NCBI GenBank assembly: GCA_947587085.1
Contig: CANPXX010000011.1
Span: 1 to 36,104 of the forward strand
From: an uncultured Clostridia bacterium
Lineage (GTDB): Bacteria; Bacillota; Clostridia; Christensenellales; Borkfalkiaceae
Reading direction: 5' to 3'
Length of the DNA stretch: 36,104 bases
In this document: positions 15,349 through 23,679 of the stretch, piece after piece
Numbering within the stretch: the first letter of the stretch is position 1
How the letters are laid out: every line of letters begins with the position of its first letter
Made by a program: the position numbers and the translations under genes
The notes under the pieces: generated by a model
What the model was told of the DNA's origin: nothing
Seen by the model: only the letters and a program-made list of their open reading frames with translations
Database searches by the model: none

Positions 15349-15404
15349 ATTTTTGTACAAAAATCGATGAATTTTGTAAATAATTCTTTGAATTTTGTAC
15401 AAAA
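15349..15404. promoter_or_regulatory. Array of three phased operator-like sites upstream of spo0A
   Basis: Site A is the perfect 16-bp palindrome ATTTTTGTACAAAAAT (15349-15364). Site C has the core TTTTGTACAAAA (15393-15404). Between them site B, GAATTTTGTAAATAATTC (15369-15386), is the same motif with 7 of 9 arm positions matching. Centres fall at 15356.5, 15377.5 and 15398.5, exactly 21 bp apart, two helical turns, so all sites face the same side of DNA. The array ends just before the -35 box (15410), the position expected of an activator or an upstream repressor. A 0A-box-like CTCGACA (15343-15349) abuts site A. The binding protein is unknown. Confidence 0.6.
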
Positions 15405-15409
15405 ATAGC

Positions 15410-15438
15410 TTTACAAACGGACGGATGTGTTTTATAAT
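15410..15438 (+). promoter_or_regulatory. spo0A promoter
   Basis: TTTACA (15410-15415), 17 bp, TATAAT (15433-15438); AAAAAAAGGGG follows as ribosome binding site before the ATG at 15471. Confidence 0.7.
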
Positions 15439-15470
15439 AGGGCTCCACATCAAAAAAAGGGGTAAATCAT

Positions 15471-16217
15471 ATGAAACGCATTCTGATTTTAGAGAGCAAC
15501 GAGGCGTTCGCCTCGGAGCTTGCGGCGCACTTCGAGGGGGAGGGATATGAGGTCTGCGGCGTGACGGGGGACGGGCGCGAGGGGCTCAAGCTCCTCGAGA
15601 AGGCGCCCGACGTCGTCGTGATGAGTCTGCTCCTCAAAAACGCCGACGGCTTCACCGTCATGGAGGAGGCGAGGGCGGCGGGGCGCAAGGCGGACTTCGT
15701 GGTGCTCGGAAATTTCTCGGACGACAAGATCATCAACCGCACCATCACGTTGGGCGCGCGGTACTATCTCATGAAGCCCGTCTCCGCGGAGATCGTGGGG
15801 GAGCGGGTCGCCGAGCTCTCCGCCGAGGCGCTTCCGCAGAAGGAGAAGTTCGAGCGCCGCCGCGCGAGTTCGCTCGACGAGCGCATCTCGGGCATCTTCA
15901 TCTCCATCGGGATCCCGCCGCACATCAAGGGATACAACTATCTGCGGGAGGGAATCAAGATGGCGGTGAACGATCCGCACGTCATCAACAACGTCACGAA
16001 GGGACTGTATCCCGTCATCGGGGAGCGCTTCCAGACCTCGGCGAGCAAGGTGGAACGCGCCATCCGCCACGCCATCGAGGTCGCGTGGAACCGCGGGCGG
16101 GTGGACGCCGTGAACGCCATCTTCGGCGCGCGGGTGTACATCGGGAGCGAGAAACCGACCAACAGCGAATTCATCGCGCTCGTCGCCGATAAGCTCATTT
16201 TGGAGAGCATGGTATAG
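15471..16217 (+). CDS. spo0A: Spo0A-type response regulator with degenerate receiver
   Basis: 248 residues. The C-terminal domain is clearly Spo0A: IPPHIKGYNYLREGIKM, TKGLYPVIGERF, the recognition helix SASKVERAIRHAIEVAW and KPTNSEFIALVADKL. This domain binds 0A boxes in the master switch of sporulation. The N-terminal receiver is altered. The acidic pair (ADDN in Bacillus) is LESN (7-10), the phospho-acceptor Asp of VLDIIMP is replaced by S52 in VMSLLLK, and the switch Thr of LTAFG is G80; only K102 (MKP) remains. Phosphorelay control by aspartyl phosphate is therefore unlikely. The gene is monocistronic and not next to spoIVB, unlike the usual Clostridia arrangement. Confidence 0.9.
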   Translation: MKRILILESNEAFASELAAHFEGEGYEVCGVTGDGREGLKLLEKAPDVVVMSLLLKNADGFTVMEEARAAGRKADFVVLGNFSDDKIINRTITLGARYYLMKPVSAEIVGERVAELSAEALPQKEKFERRRASSLDERISGIFISIGIPPHIKGYNYLREGIKMAVNDPHVINNVTKGLYPVIGERFQTSASKVERAIRHAIEVAWNRGRVDAVNAIFGARVYIGSEKPTNSEFIALVADKLILESMV

Positions 16218-16232
16218 GGGCACGCGTCCGAC

Positions 16233-16265
16233 GCGGGGAAGCGGAAGGCTTCTCCGCATTTTTTT
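16233..16265 (+). terminator. spo0A terminator
   Basis: GCGGGGAAGC (16233-16242), loop, GCTTCTCCGC (16248-16257; one G-U), then A and T7 (16259-16265). Confidence 0.9.
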
Positions 16266-16333
16266 ATCGGGCGCCCCTCCGCCGCCGTCCGCACGGAAAA
16301 AACGAAAAGCGGCAAAATTCTGCTCCAATTTCG

Positions 16334-16362
16334 TTGAAAAATTCGTCGGGAAATGCTATACT
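16334..16362 (+). promoter_or_regulatory. ftsK operon promoter
   Basis: TTGAAA (16334-16339), 17 bp, TATACT (16357-16362). A 7-bp hairpin TTCCTCC-ATA-GGAGGAA (16384-16400) follows in the leader just upstream of the functional CGGAGG (16403-16408). Confidence 0.65.
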
Positions 16363-16414
16363 ATTGAATGCAATCACAGGCGCTTCCTCCATAGGAGGAA
16401 AACGGAGGTCTATC

Positions 16415-19400
16415 TTGAACGGATTCGGTCGCGGGGGCGAAAAGGACAAGCGGAAGGGCACGGGCATTTTCACGCGGGAGACGGTGGGAATGACGTTGCT
16501 CCTCTTCGGCGTCATCGCGTTTTTCATCGCCGTAACGGGGCAATATGTATTCGGGGAGGTGGGGCTCGCCATCGCCTCCTTCTTCGTGGGGCTTCTCGGG
16601 TTCTTCGTCTATCCCGCGCTGCTCCTCCTCATCTATGCCTCTCTCGTGCTCGTCTCGGGCAAGAAATTTCTCCCCGCTGCGTGGATCGCGCGGGGGACGC
16701 TCCTATGCGTTTGCGTCTTTTTCATCGTACATACCGCCACGGCGGAGCGCTTCGTCGCGGGCGGATACGGGAGCTATCTGAGCGGATGCTGGAACGCCGC
16801 GCTCTCGGGCATCGGCGGCGGCACGGGCGGCGGCGTGATCTTCGGGCTCGTCGCCTATCCCGTGCGCTATCTGCTGTCCGCGGCGGGGGCGTATATCGTA
16901 TTCGCCTTCCTCACCGCGCTCTCCCTCTTCTTCCTCCTTCTGCTCACGCCGTTGAAGGGAGTGATCTTCCCGCGCACGCGGGACCGCGCGCCCGCACGCG
17001 AGAAGAAGGTCAAAACGGAGGGGAGCCGTCCCTATCCCGTGGCGGTGTTCGGCGAACCCGCGGAGACGGCGGACCGCGGGGAGACTCCCCCCGTGCGCCT
17101 CACGCCGACCGCCGCGGCGGCGTCTGCCGTCCCGACGGAGGAGCAAGCCCGTTATAGCCGCGACATCCTCTTCCGCGACGATCCCGCGGAGAATTACCGC
17201 AAAAATCTGATCTTCGACCGCGATTCGCGGTTCAATTCCATGCCGCGCCGCAGCAGTATGGAGTTCGGGACGCCCGCGCCCGCGCCCGCGCCCGCGCCGA
17301 CGCCCGCTCCCGCGCCGACGCCGGCTCCTGCGCCCGCGCCCGCCCCCGCGCCGACGGCTCTCTATCCCGATGCGCCCACCTCCTATGCGGACGCCTATAC
17401 CGCACAGGCGGAGAGCGCGCGTTCCGCCATGCCCAAGCGCGTGACCGAGACGGAGCCTACCAAGGAGGAGGGCAACGATTATCAGCAGAGGGCGTCCTAC
17501 CGTGCGCCCTCCCCGCCCTTGCCTCCGCACGATTACTATTCGCACGACGTGGACCCCGACGGCTATCCTCTTCCCGAGGAGCCCATCCCTCCCGCCGAGC
17601 CCGTGTTCCCCGCCCGCGAACAGCCCGCGGAGAACGACAGATTCTCGCGCGAACAGCCCACAGAGAGAGATATTTTCTCCCGTGAACAACCCGTGGAGCG
17701 CGACATCTTCTCGCGCGAACAGCCCGTGGAGCGCGACATCTTCTCGCGCGAGCAACCTGCGGAGCGAGATATTTTCTCGCGCGAACAGCCTGCGGAGCGC
17801 GACATCTTCTCGCGCGCACAGCCCGCGGAGCGCGACATCTTCTCCCGCGAACAGCCCGAGGAGAACGACAGATTCTCGCGCGGAGAGCCCGAGGACGATG
17901 CGGAGAACCGCGGCGGGGAGTCCGAGGCGTTCCGCCTGCGGTCCTTCGGCTCCGATTCGTCCGACCGACGGGAGGAGCTCCCCGAGGAGCGGAGGCGCTC
18001 CGTCGCCGACCTCTTCGACGACGGGTATGAGGACGACGAGCCCTTGGAAGAGACGAGGGGGGAGAGGGGGCTTCGCGAAGCCGTCGCCCGAACGGGCGGA
18101 GAGAAAGAGAAGGAGGAGCGTCCGCACGTCTATGCGCCCTATCGTCGCCCCGACACGGGCAAGTTCACGCAGTACGACGACGCGGTGACCGTCTCGCAGG
18201 AGGAGATCGAGCGCAATTCCGCCATCATCGTGGAGACCCTTGCGGGCTTCCGCGTGGACGCGGAGGTGGTGAAGGTGACGAGCGGATCCGCCGTGACGCG
18301 GTACGACATCGATATCCCGAGGAACATCGCCGTCCGCACCGTCATCAAGCGCGACGCGGAGATCGCGATGCGCCTCCATGCGCGCGACGGCGTGAACATC
18401 TATTCCAACTCCGAGGTGGGGGCGATCTCCATCGAAGTCCCCAACGCCCATCGCGCGACGGTGGGCATCCGCTCCATTCTGAGCGCGGACGAGTATGTGA
18501 ACGCCAAGCCGGGCTCCCTCATGTTCGCCATCGGCAAGAACGTGGAGGGGCGGAGCGTGTGCGGCAACATCGTCAAGATGAAGCACATCCTCGTGGCGGG
18601 GTCCACAGGCTCGGGCAAGTCGGTCTGCCTCAACGCCATGCTCATCTCCCTCATCTGCAAATATTCGCCCGAAGATCTCCGCCTCATCCTCATCGATCCC
18701 AAGAAGGTGGAGTTCACGGTGTTCGACGGGCTCCCGCACCTCATGATTAACGAGATCATCGCCGACGCACAGAAGGCGGTGATGGCGCTCACATGGGCGA
18801 TCAAGGAGATGGAGCGCCGTTACAGCCTGTTCGAGCAAAAGACGCGCGGCGGCATGAACGTGCACAATTTGGACGAATATAACGACCATCTCAGCGAGGG
18901 AGAGGTGAAGCTCCCCAAGATCGTCATCGTGGTGGACGAGCTCGCCGACCTCATGTCCGTCGCCAAGAAGGATATCGAGGAGCGCATCCAGCGGCTCGCG
19001 CAGAAGGCGCGCGCCGCCGGGATCCATCTCGTCATCGCCACCCAGCGCCCCTCGGTGGACGTCATCACGGGCGTCATCAAGGGCAACCTCCCCACGCGCA
19101 TGGCGTTCCGCGTCATTCAGGAGGTGGACTCCCGCACCATTCTCGACGAGTCGGGCGCGGAGAAACTGCTCGGCAACGGCGATATGCTCTACCGCACCGA
19201 GGGCATGTTCAATTGCCAGCGCGTGCAGGGCGCTTTCCTCAGCTCGCAGGAGGTGCAGTCCATCATCGAGGACGTCAAGGCGAACAACGACGCCTTCTTC
19301 GACGACACGGTGGCGGACTATATCAACAAGTCGGACTCCGCGGGCGGCGACGACTCCGCGGCGGACGACGATGGCGGCGCCGCCGACCAGCAGTATATCA

Positions 19401-19606
19401 AGGCGCTCGGCATCGTGGTGAAGCTGGGCTCCGCCTCCATCTCGCTCATCCAGCGCAAGTGCTCGGTCGGCTACAACCACGCGGGCAAGATCATCGAATG
19501 GATGGAGAATATGGGCTATATCTCGGAGTTCGACGGCAAGGCGAAGGCGAGGACGGTGCTCCTCACCAAAGAGGAATACGAAGCGAAGTACGGGAGCTTG
19601 GATTGA
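16415..19606 (+). CDS. ftsK: DNA translocase FtsK/SpoIIIE
   Basis: Hexameric motor that pumps DNA through the division septum; 1063 residues from the TTG start at 16415. An in-frame TTG at 16334 is rejected because it is the promoter -35 box, while CGGAGG sits 6 nt before 16415. The order is: membrane segments (about 28-180); a long low-complexity linker (about 200-580) with a Pro-Ala tract and eight 11-residue repeats; an alpha-beta motor with Walker A GSTGSGKS (about 729-736) and Walker B VVDELADLM; TQRPSVDVITG; and a C-terminal gamma winged helix (about 990-1063) with LGSASISLIQRKCSVGYNHA, the DNA-sequence reader. It overlaps rimO by one base (TGATG). FtsK and SpoIIIE roles cannot be separated by sequence. 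Confidence 0.95.
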   Translation: MNGFGRGGEKDKRKGTGIFTRETVGMTLLLFGVIAFFIAVTGQYVFGEVGLAIASFFVGLLGFFVYPALLLLIYASLVLVSGKKFLPAAWIARGTLLCVCVFFIVHTATAERFVAGGYGSYLSGCWNAALSGIGGGTGGGVIFGLVAYPVRYLLSAAGAYIVFAFLTALSLFFLLLLTPLKGVIFPRTRDRAPAREKKVKTEGSRPYPVAVFGEPAETADRGETPPVRLTPTAAAASAVPTEEQARYSRDILFRDDPAENYRKNLIFDRDSRFNSMPRRSSMEFGTPAPAPAPAPTPAPAPTPAPAPAPAPAPTALYPDAPTSYADAYTAQAESARSAMPKRVTETEPTKEEGNDYQQRASYRAPSPPLPPHDYYSHDVDPDGYPLPEEPIPPAEPVFPAREQPAENDRFSREQPTERDIFSREQPVERDIFSREQPVERDIFSREQPAERDIFSREQPAERDIFSRAQPAERDIFSREQPEENDRFSRGEPEDDAENRGGESEAFRLRSFGSDSSDRREELPEERRRSVADLFDDGYEDDEPLEETRGERGLREAVARTGGEKEKEERPHVYAPYRRPDTGKFTQYDDAVTVSQEEIERNSAIIVETLAGFRVDAEVVKVTSGSAVTRYDIDIPRNIAVRTVIKRDAEIAMRLHARDGVNIYSNSEVGAISIEVPNAHRATVGIRSILSADEYVNAKPGSLMFAIGKNVEGRSVCGNIVKMKHILVAGSTGSGKSVCLNAMLISLICKYSPEDLRLILIDPKKVEFTVFDGLPHLMINEIIADAQKAVMALTWAIKEMERRYSLFEQKTRGGMNVHNLDEYNDHLSEGEVKLPKIVIVVDELADLMSVAKKDIEERIQRLAQKARAAGIHLVIATQRPSVDVITGVIKGNLPTRMAFRVIQEVDSRTILDESGAEKLLGNGDMLYRTEGMFNCQRVQGAFLSSQEVQSIIEDVKANNDAFFDDTVADYINKSDSAGGDDSAADDDGGAADQQYIKALGIVVKLGSASISLIQRKCSVGYNHAGKIIEWMENMGYISEFDGKAKARTVLLTKEEYEAKYGSLD
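17270..17356 (+). repeat. Pro-Ala low-complexity tract within ftsK
   Basis: GC-rich near-repeats of CCCGCG and CCGACG encode alternating Ala-Pro with occasional Thr-Pro, residues about 286-314. This is an extended, stiff spacer in the linker. Confidence 0.85.
17615..17878 (+). repeat. Eight 33-bp tandem repeats within ftsK
   Basis: Eight contiguous in-frame units of 33 bp encode R-E-Q-P-x-E-R-D-I-F-S (residues 401-488). The first and last units carry the variant ENDRFS in place of ERDIFS. Units differ mostly at synonymous sites (for example CGCGAACAG versus CGTGAACAA), so selection keeps the peptide rather than the DNA. Confidence 0.95.
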
Positions 19607-20919
19607 TGCTGAAAAAGACGTTCGGCATGCTCTTCTTCGGATGCGATAAGAACCGCGTGGACGGCGAGCGCCTTCTCGGGGAGATCGCGCGGCGGGGGTG
19701 CCCCGTGACCGACGACCTCTCCGAGGCGCAGATTCTCATCGTGAACACGTGCGCCTTCCTCAACGCCGCGCGCGAGGAGTCCATCGACGCGATCGTCGGT
19801 GCGAACCGCCTCCGCGAGGGCAAGCTGGAAAAGATCGTAGTCACGGGCTGTCTGCCCGAAAAATTCATCGGGGAGCTGTATCCCGCCCTCACCGAGGGGG
19901 ACGTCTTTCTCGGCGTGAAGGACGCGGACGAGCTCTTCCCCGCGCTCGAACGCGCCTATGCGGGCGAGCGCGTGAACGCCGTCGGATGCGGCGGGGGAGA
20001 GAGGGGGACGCGCGCCGTCTCCACCCCGTCCCATCTCAAATATCTCAAAATTGCGGACGGCTGTTTCAACCATTGCACCTACTGCCTCATCCCCAAGATC
20101 AGGGGGCGCTATGTCTCCTATCCCATGGAGGAGCTCGTCGGAGAGGCGCGCTCGCTCGGGGAGACGCAGGAGCTCGTGCTCGTCGCGCAGGATACGACCC
20201 GCTATGGCGAGGACGGGGGGAAGAACCGCTTCGCGGAGCTCATCGCCGCCCTCTCGGCGCTCGAAAATATCCGCCATATCCGCCTTCTGTACTGCTATCC
20301 CGAGGCGATCACGGAGGAGCTCATCGCCGAGGTGCGGGACGACCCGAAGGTCCTCAAATATCTCGATATCCCCATGCAACACTGCGAGGACAGGATTCTG
20401 AAACGCATGGGAAGGCGGTCGTGCAAGGCTCAGCTCCTCTCCCTCACGGAGCGGCTGAGGCGGGAGATTCCCGGCATCGCCCTCCGCTCCACCTTCATCG
20501 CGGGCTTCCCCTCGGAGACGGAGGAGGAACACAGGGCGCTCCTCTCCTTTTTGAGGGAGGTCCGCCTCGACCAGTGCGGCTTCTTCGCCTATTCGCGCGA
20601 ACCCGACACGCCCGCCTACGGGATGGAGGGACAGGTGCACCCGTCCACCAAGAAGCGGTGGGTGCGCGAGCTGTACGAGGCGCAGGCGGAGATCTCCGCC
20701 CGAAACCTCACGGCATGGCGGGGAAAGACCGTCTCCGTGCTCTGCGACGGACGCAGCGGCGACGGATGGGTGGGCAGGACCTACTTTCAGGCGCCCGAGA
20801 TCGACGGCACCGTCCTCTTTTCCGCGAGAGGTCCCCTCAAAGCGGGGGAAGTGTATCCCGTATACATCGAAGATTCCGATTCTTACGACCTGTTCGGTCG
20901 ATGCGAGGCAAACCTATGA
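19606..20919 (+). CDS. rimO: Ribosomal protein S12 methylthiotransferase RimO
   Basis: Radical-SAM methylthiotransferase that modifies a conserved Asp of ribosomal protein S12; 437 residues. The N-terminal MTTase domain holds three cluster cysteines: GCDKNRVDGE (C13), VNTCAF (C49) and TGCLPE (C82). The radical-SAM motif is CFNHCTYC (C153, C157, C160), followed by the RGRYVS segment and, at the C-terminus, a TRAM domain (about 370-437). The GCDKN form points to RimO rather than MiaB. The start ATG overlaps the ftsK stop (TGATG), and its stop overlaps pgsA. Confidence 0.94.
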   Translation: MLKKTFGMLFFGCDKNRVDGERLLGEIARRGCPVTDDLSEAQILIVNTCAFLNAAREESIDAIVGANRLREGKLEKIVVTGCLPEKFIGELYPALTEGDVFLGVKDADELFPALERAYAGERVNAVGCGGGERGTRAVSTPSHLKYLKIADGCFNHCTYCLIPKIRGRYVSYPMEELVGEARSLGETQELVLVAQDTTRYGEDGGKNRFAELIAALSALENIRHIRLLYCYPEAITEELIAEVRDDPKVLKYLDIPMQHCEDRILKRMGRRSCKAQLLSLTERLRREIPGIALRSTFIAGFPSETEEEHRALLSFLREVRLDQCGFFAYSREPDTPAYGMEGQVHPSTKKRWVRELYEAQAEISARNLTAWRGKTVSVLCDGRSGDGWVGRTYFQAPEIDGTVLFSARGPLKAGEVYPVYIEDSDSYDLFGRCEANL

Positions 20920-21518
20920 ATTTACCCAACAAGATCACTCTGACGCGCATCTTCATGATTCCCGTGTTCGTCGTCCTCTTCTTCGTCGAATTTCCCTATC
21001 ATGAGCTCGTCTCCGCCGTCGTGTTCGCGCTCGCCGCGTTCACCGATTTTCTCGACGGCCACATCGCGAGAAAGTACCACCTCGTCACCAACATGGGGAA
21101 ATTTCTCGACCCCATTGCCGATAAAGTGCTCGTCTCCACGGCGTTCATCCTCATGCTCACCCGCCCCGCGGTGTTCTCGTACGGCGGCTTTGCGGGCTGG
21201 GGCATCGTCGTCGCGGGGGTGTGCATCGCCCTCATCATGGCGCGTGAGCTCATCGTGAGCGGCTTCCGCCTCATCGCGGTGGAGCGCGGGCTGGTGCTCG
21301 CCGCCGACAAGCTCGGCAAGATCAAGACGGTGACGCAGGACCTCGCCATCCCCGCCATCCTCGTCACGATGTCCTTCCTCGGGCAAGAGGGGTGCATCGC
21401 AGGGTGCGCCGTCGGCTATGCCCTCCTGCTCGCCGCGACCGTTCTCACCGTCGTCTCGGGCGTGCACTACATCGTCAGGAACAGACAGGTGCTGAAAGAG
21501 GAGAGAGAGCAAGCGTGA
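20916..21518 (+). CDS. pgsA: CDP-diacylglycerol-glycerol-3-phosphate 3-phosphatidyltransferase
   Basis: Makes phosphatidylglycerol phosphate from CDP-diacylglycerol and glycerol 3-phosphate; 200-residue polytopic membrane enzyme. The CDP-alcohol phosphotransferase signature D-x2-D-G-x2-A-R-x8-G-x3-D-x3-D is complete: D44, D47, G48, A51, R52, G61, D65, D69. The start is set by the ATGA overlap with rimO and by the family opening MNLPNKITLTR. The stop overlaps the GTG of cinA (GTGA). Confidence 0.93.
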   Translation: MNLPNKITLTRIFMIPVFVVLFFVEFPYHELVSAVVFALAAFTDFLDGHIARKYHLVTNMGKFLDPIADKVLVSTAFILMLTRPAVFSYGGFAGWGIVVAGVCIALIMARELIVSGFRLIAVERGLVLAADKLGKIKTVTQDLAIPAILVTMSFLGQEGCIAGCAVGYALLLAATVLTVVSGVHYIVRNRQVLKEEREQA

Positions 21519-22624
21519 AGTACGCCGTCGTCGTTCTATTCAATAACCGCACCTCGCTCGGCGAGCTGGAATATGCGCCCGTGACGGACGCACTGCTCTC
21601 GGGCGGCGTGTTCTTGGACGAGGTCTCCTTCCTTCCCTACGACGCCCCGATGGACGTGTCGGCGGCGGTCTACCGTCTGGCGCTCGACTGCGACGGCGTG
21701 TTCATGGTGTGCGACTCCGTGCTGCTCTCCGCGGCGCGGACGGCGCTCGAAGCGGCGGCGGAGAAGCCCTTCGAAGAGGAGTATTTCTTGGAGACGGAGC
21801 GCTGTCTCTTCGGTGCCCTCCCCACGGGGGAGCGGGGCGCGGAGATCGTGCGGACGCAGGCGGTCCCCCGCGTGGACGCCCGCCGCAAGCGGACCTACCT
21901 CCGCGTCGTCCTCCGCACGGCGATGGCGCCGCATGAAAAGCTCCGCGAGGCGGTCTCGCATGCCGAGGCGGCGGCGGGCGGGGCGCTCGCTCTGCACGTC
22001 GCCGAGAAATACGGCTGTGCGCGCATCGAACTCATCTATGACCAGCTCACCCCCAAGATGACCGCCGACGAGACCGTCCGCATCCTCGCGTCCGAACTCG
22101 CCGACTATCTGTATTCGCTCGAGGACGAGAGCGTGGCGCAGAGGCTTGTCGAGCTTCTCACGCTCCGTCGGCTCAAAGTCTCCACGGCGGAGAGCTTCAC
22201 GGGGGGCGGCGTGGGGCGCGCCATCGTGCGGGTCCCCGGGGCGAGCGCCGTCTTTTACGAGGGCGTGAACGCCTATGACGGCGCCGCCAAGACGGCGCGG
22301 CTGGGCGTTTCGGAGCAGACGCTCAAAGAGAAGGGCGCCGTGTCGGACGAGACCGCCTACCAGATGGCGGCGGGGCTCCTCGAGGGGGGGAAGTGCGACC
22401 TCGCCATCGCCACGACGGGCATTGCGGGACCCTCTTCCGACGAGCGCAACACCCCCGTCGGGCAGTGCTTTATCGCCGTCGGCACGAAGGAACAGGTGCG
22501 CGTGTACCGCTTTCGGCTGGCGGGGGACAGAGAGACGGTCACGGAGACGGCGATCGTCTATGCGCTCTTCCTCGCGTACAGGGAGATCAAGGATACCGAT
22601 AAAACCATAAGGAGAACGATATGA
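21515..22624 (+). CDS. cinA: CinA-like protein with degenerate N-terminal domain
   Basis: 369 residues from GTG at 21515, shorter than the usual 410-420. The C-terminal nicotinamide-nucleotide amidase domain (about 205-369) is well kept: [13 protein letters not shown] (Cys of AESCTGG is Phe), [19 protein letters not shown] and [19 protein letters not shown]. It should deamidate NMN in pyridine-nucleotide salvage. The N-terminal half sits where the MoCF/COG1058 domain belongs, but TGGLGPTxDD is missing ([13 protein letters not shown] instead), so its pyrophosphatase activity is doubtful. Purine-rich AGAGGAGAGAG precedes the GTG. Position pgsA-cinA-recA is the classic Firmicutes order. Confidence 0.88.
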   Translation: MKYAVVVLFNNRTSLGELEYAPVTDALLSGGVFLDEVSFLPYDAPMDVSAAVYRLALDCDGVFMVCDSVLLSAARTALEAAAEKPFEEEYFLETERCLFGALPTGERGAEIVRTQAVPRVDARRKRTYLRVVLRTAMAPHEKLREAVSHAEAAAGGALALHVAEKYGCARIELIYDQLTPKMTADETVRILASELADYLYSLEDESVAQRLVELLTLRRLKVSTAESFTGGGVGRAIVRVPGASAVFYEGVNAYDGAAKTARLGVSEQTLKEKGAVSDETAYQMAAGLLEGGKCDLAIATTGIAGPSSDERNTPVGQCFIAVGTKEQVRVYRFRLAGDRETVTETAIVYALFLAYREIKDTDKTIRRTI

Positions 22625-23640
22625 ACGAAGAAAAACTCAAAGCGCTCGACGCGGTCCTCGCGCAGATCGAGAAGTCGTACGGCAAGGGCGCCATCATGAA
22701 GCTGGGCGAGAACGCGGGCAATACCGACATCGAGGTCATTCCCACGGGCTGTCTCGCCCTCGATCTGGCGCTCGGCGTGGGAGGTCTCCCCCGCGGCAGG
22801 ATGATCGAGATTTACGGTCCCGAATCTTCGGGCAAGACGACGGTCGCCCTGCACGCCGTCGCGGAGGCGCAGAAGATGGGCGGGATCGCCGCCTTCGTGG
22901 ACGCCGAGCACGCGCTCGACCCCGGCTATGCCAAGAAGCTCGGCGTCGATCTCGACGAGCTCTACGTCTCCCAGCCCGACACGGGCGAACAGGCGCTCGA
23001 CATCGTGGACGCGCTCGTGCGCTCCTCGGCGGTGGACATCATCGTGGTGGACTCCGTCGCGGCGCTCACCCCCAAGGCGGAGATCGAGGGGGACATGGGA
23101 GATTCCCACGTCGGGTTGCAGGCGCGCCTTATGTCGCAGGCGCTCCGCAAGCTGACCGCCATCGTCAACAAGAGCAAGACGTGCGTGGTGTTCATCAACC
23201 AGCTCCGCGAGAAGGTGGGCGTGATGTTCGGCAATCCCGAGGTGACGCCGGGCGGCAAGGCGCTCAAATTTTACGCCTCGGTGCGCATCGACGTGAGAAA
23301 GACCGACCTCTTGAAGGACAGCGACGGCGCCTCGGGCAACCGCACGCGCGCAAAGGTGGTGAAGAACAAGCTCGCGCCGCCCTTCCGTCAGGCGGAATTC
23401 GACATCCTGTACGGACAGGGCGTCTCGCAGGAGGGGTGCGTCATCGACCTCGGCGTCCAATACGACGTCATCAAGAAGAGCGGCGCATGGTACAGCTATA
23501 ACGACAACAAGGTCGCCAACGGCAGGGAGCGCATGCGCGACTTCCTCAAAGACAATCCCGAGCTCATGGCGGAGATGATCGAGAAGATCAGAGCCGCCGC
23601 GAAGGGGAGCTCGGTCGCCGACGTGGCGGGCGCGGAGTGA
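22621..23640 (+). CDS. recA: Recombinase RecA
   Basis: Strand-exchange ATPase and SOS coprotease; 339 residues. It starts [30 protein letters not shown], with Walker A GPESSGKT (66-73), [10 protein letters not shown] (Walker B), the L1 region around [36 protein letters not shown] (L2) and the C-terminal domain. The usual strongly acidic tail is reduced to a short GAE end. The start overlaps cinA in ATGA; no LexA-like operator is close, so it depends on the ftsK-cinA transcript unless a promoter lies inside cinA. A 14-nt palindrome (23646-23659) follows the stop. Confidence 0.97.
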   Translation: MNEEKLKALDAVLAQIEKSYGKGAIMKLGENAGNTDIEVIPTGCLALDLALGVGGLPRGRMIEIYGPESSGKTTVALHAVAEAQKMGGIAAFVDAEHALDPGYAKKLGVDLDELYVSQPDTGEQALDIVDALVRSSAVDIIVVDSVAALTPKAEIEGDMGDSHVGLQARLMSQALRKLTAIVNKSKTCVVFINQLREKVGVMFGNPEVTPGGKALKFYASVRIDVRKTDLLKDSDGASGNRTRAKVVKNKLAPPFRQAEFDILYGQGVSQEGCVIDLGVQYDVIKKSGAWYSYNDNKVANGRERMRDFLKDNPELMAEMIEKIRAAAKGSSVADVAGAE

Positions 23641-23645
23641 CGGTC

Positions 23646-23659
23646 TGCCCCGCGGGGCA
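23646..23659. repeat. Short palindrome between recA and nadE
   Basis: TGCCCCGCGGGGCA, a perfect 14-nt palindrome without a T tail. It could be a processing or pausing hairpin. Confidence 0.5.
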
Positions 23660-23679
23660 AGGCGGTCTCGGAGAAGAGG

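Noticed and set aside
16334-16414. Longer ftsK start at TTG 16334
   Set aside because: That TTG is the -35 box of a good promoter whose start site lies downstream of it; 16415 has a proper ribosome binding site.
17615-17878. CRISPR-like array of 33-bp repeats
   Set aside because: Units are contiguous with no spacers, in frame inside ftsK, and vary at synonymous sites.
16703-19480. Very long open frame antisense to ftsK (and similar ones opposite clpB, feoB and nadE)
   Set aside because: High third-position GC leaves the antisense frame open; the translations are low-complexity with His/Arg/Asp bias, and the sense genes are unmistakable.
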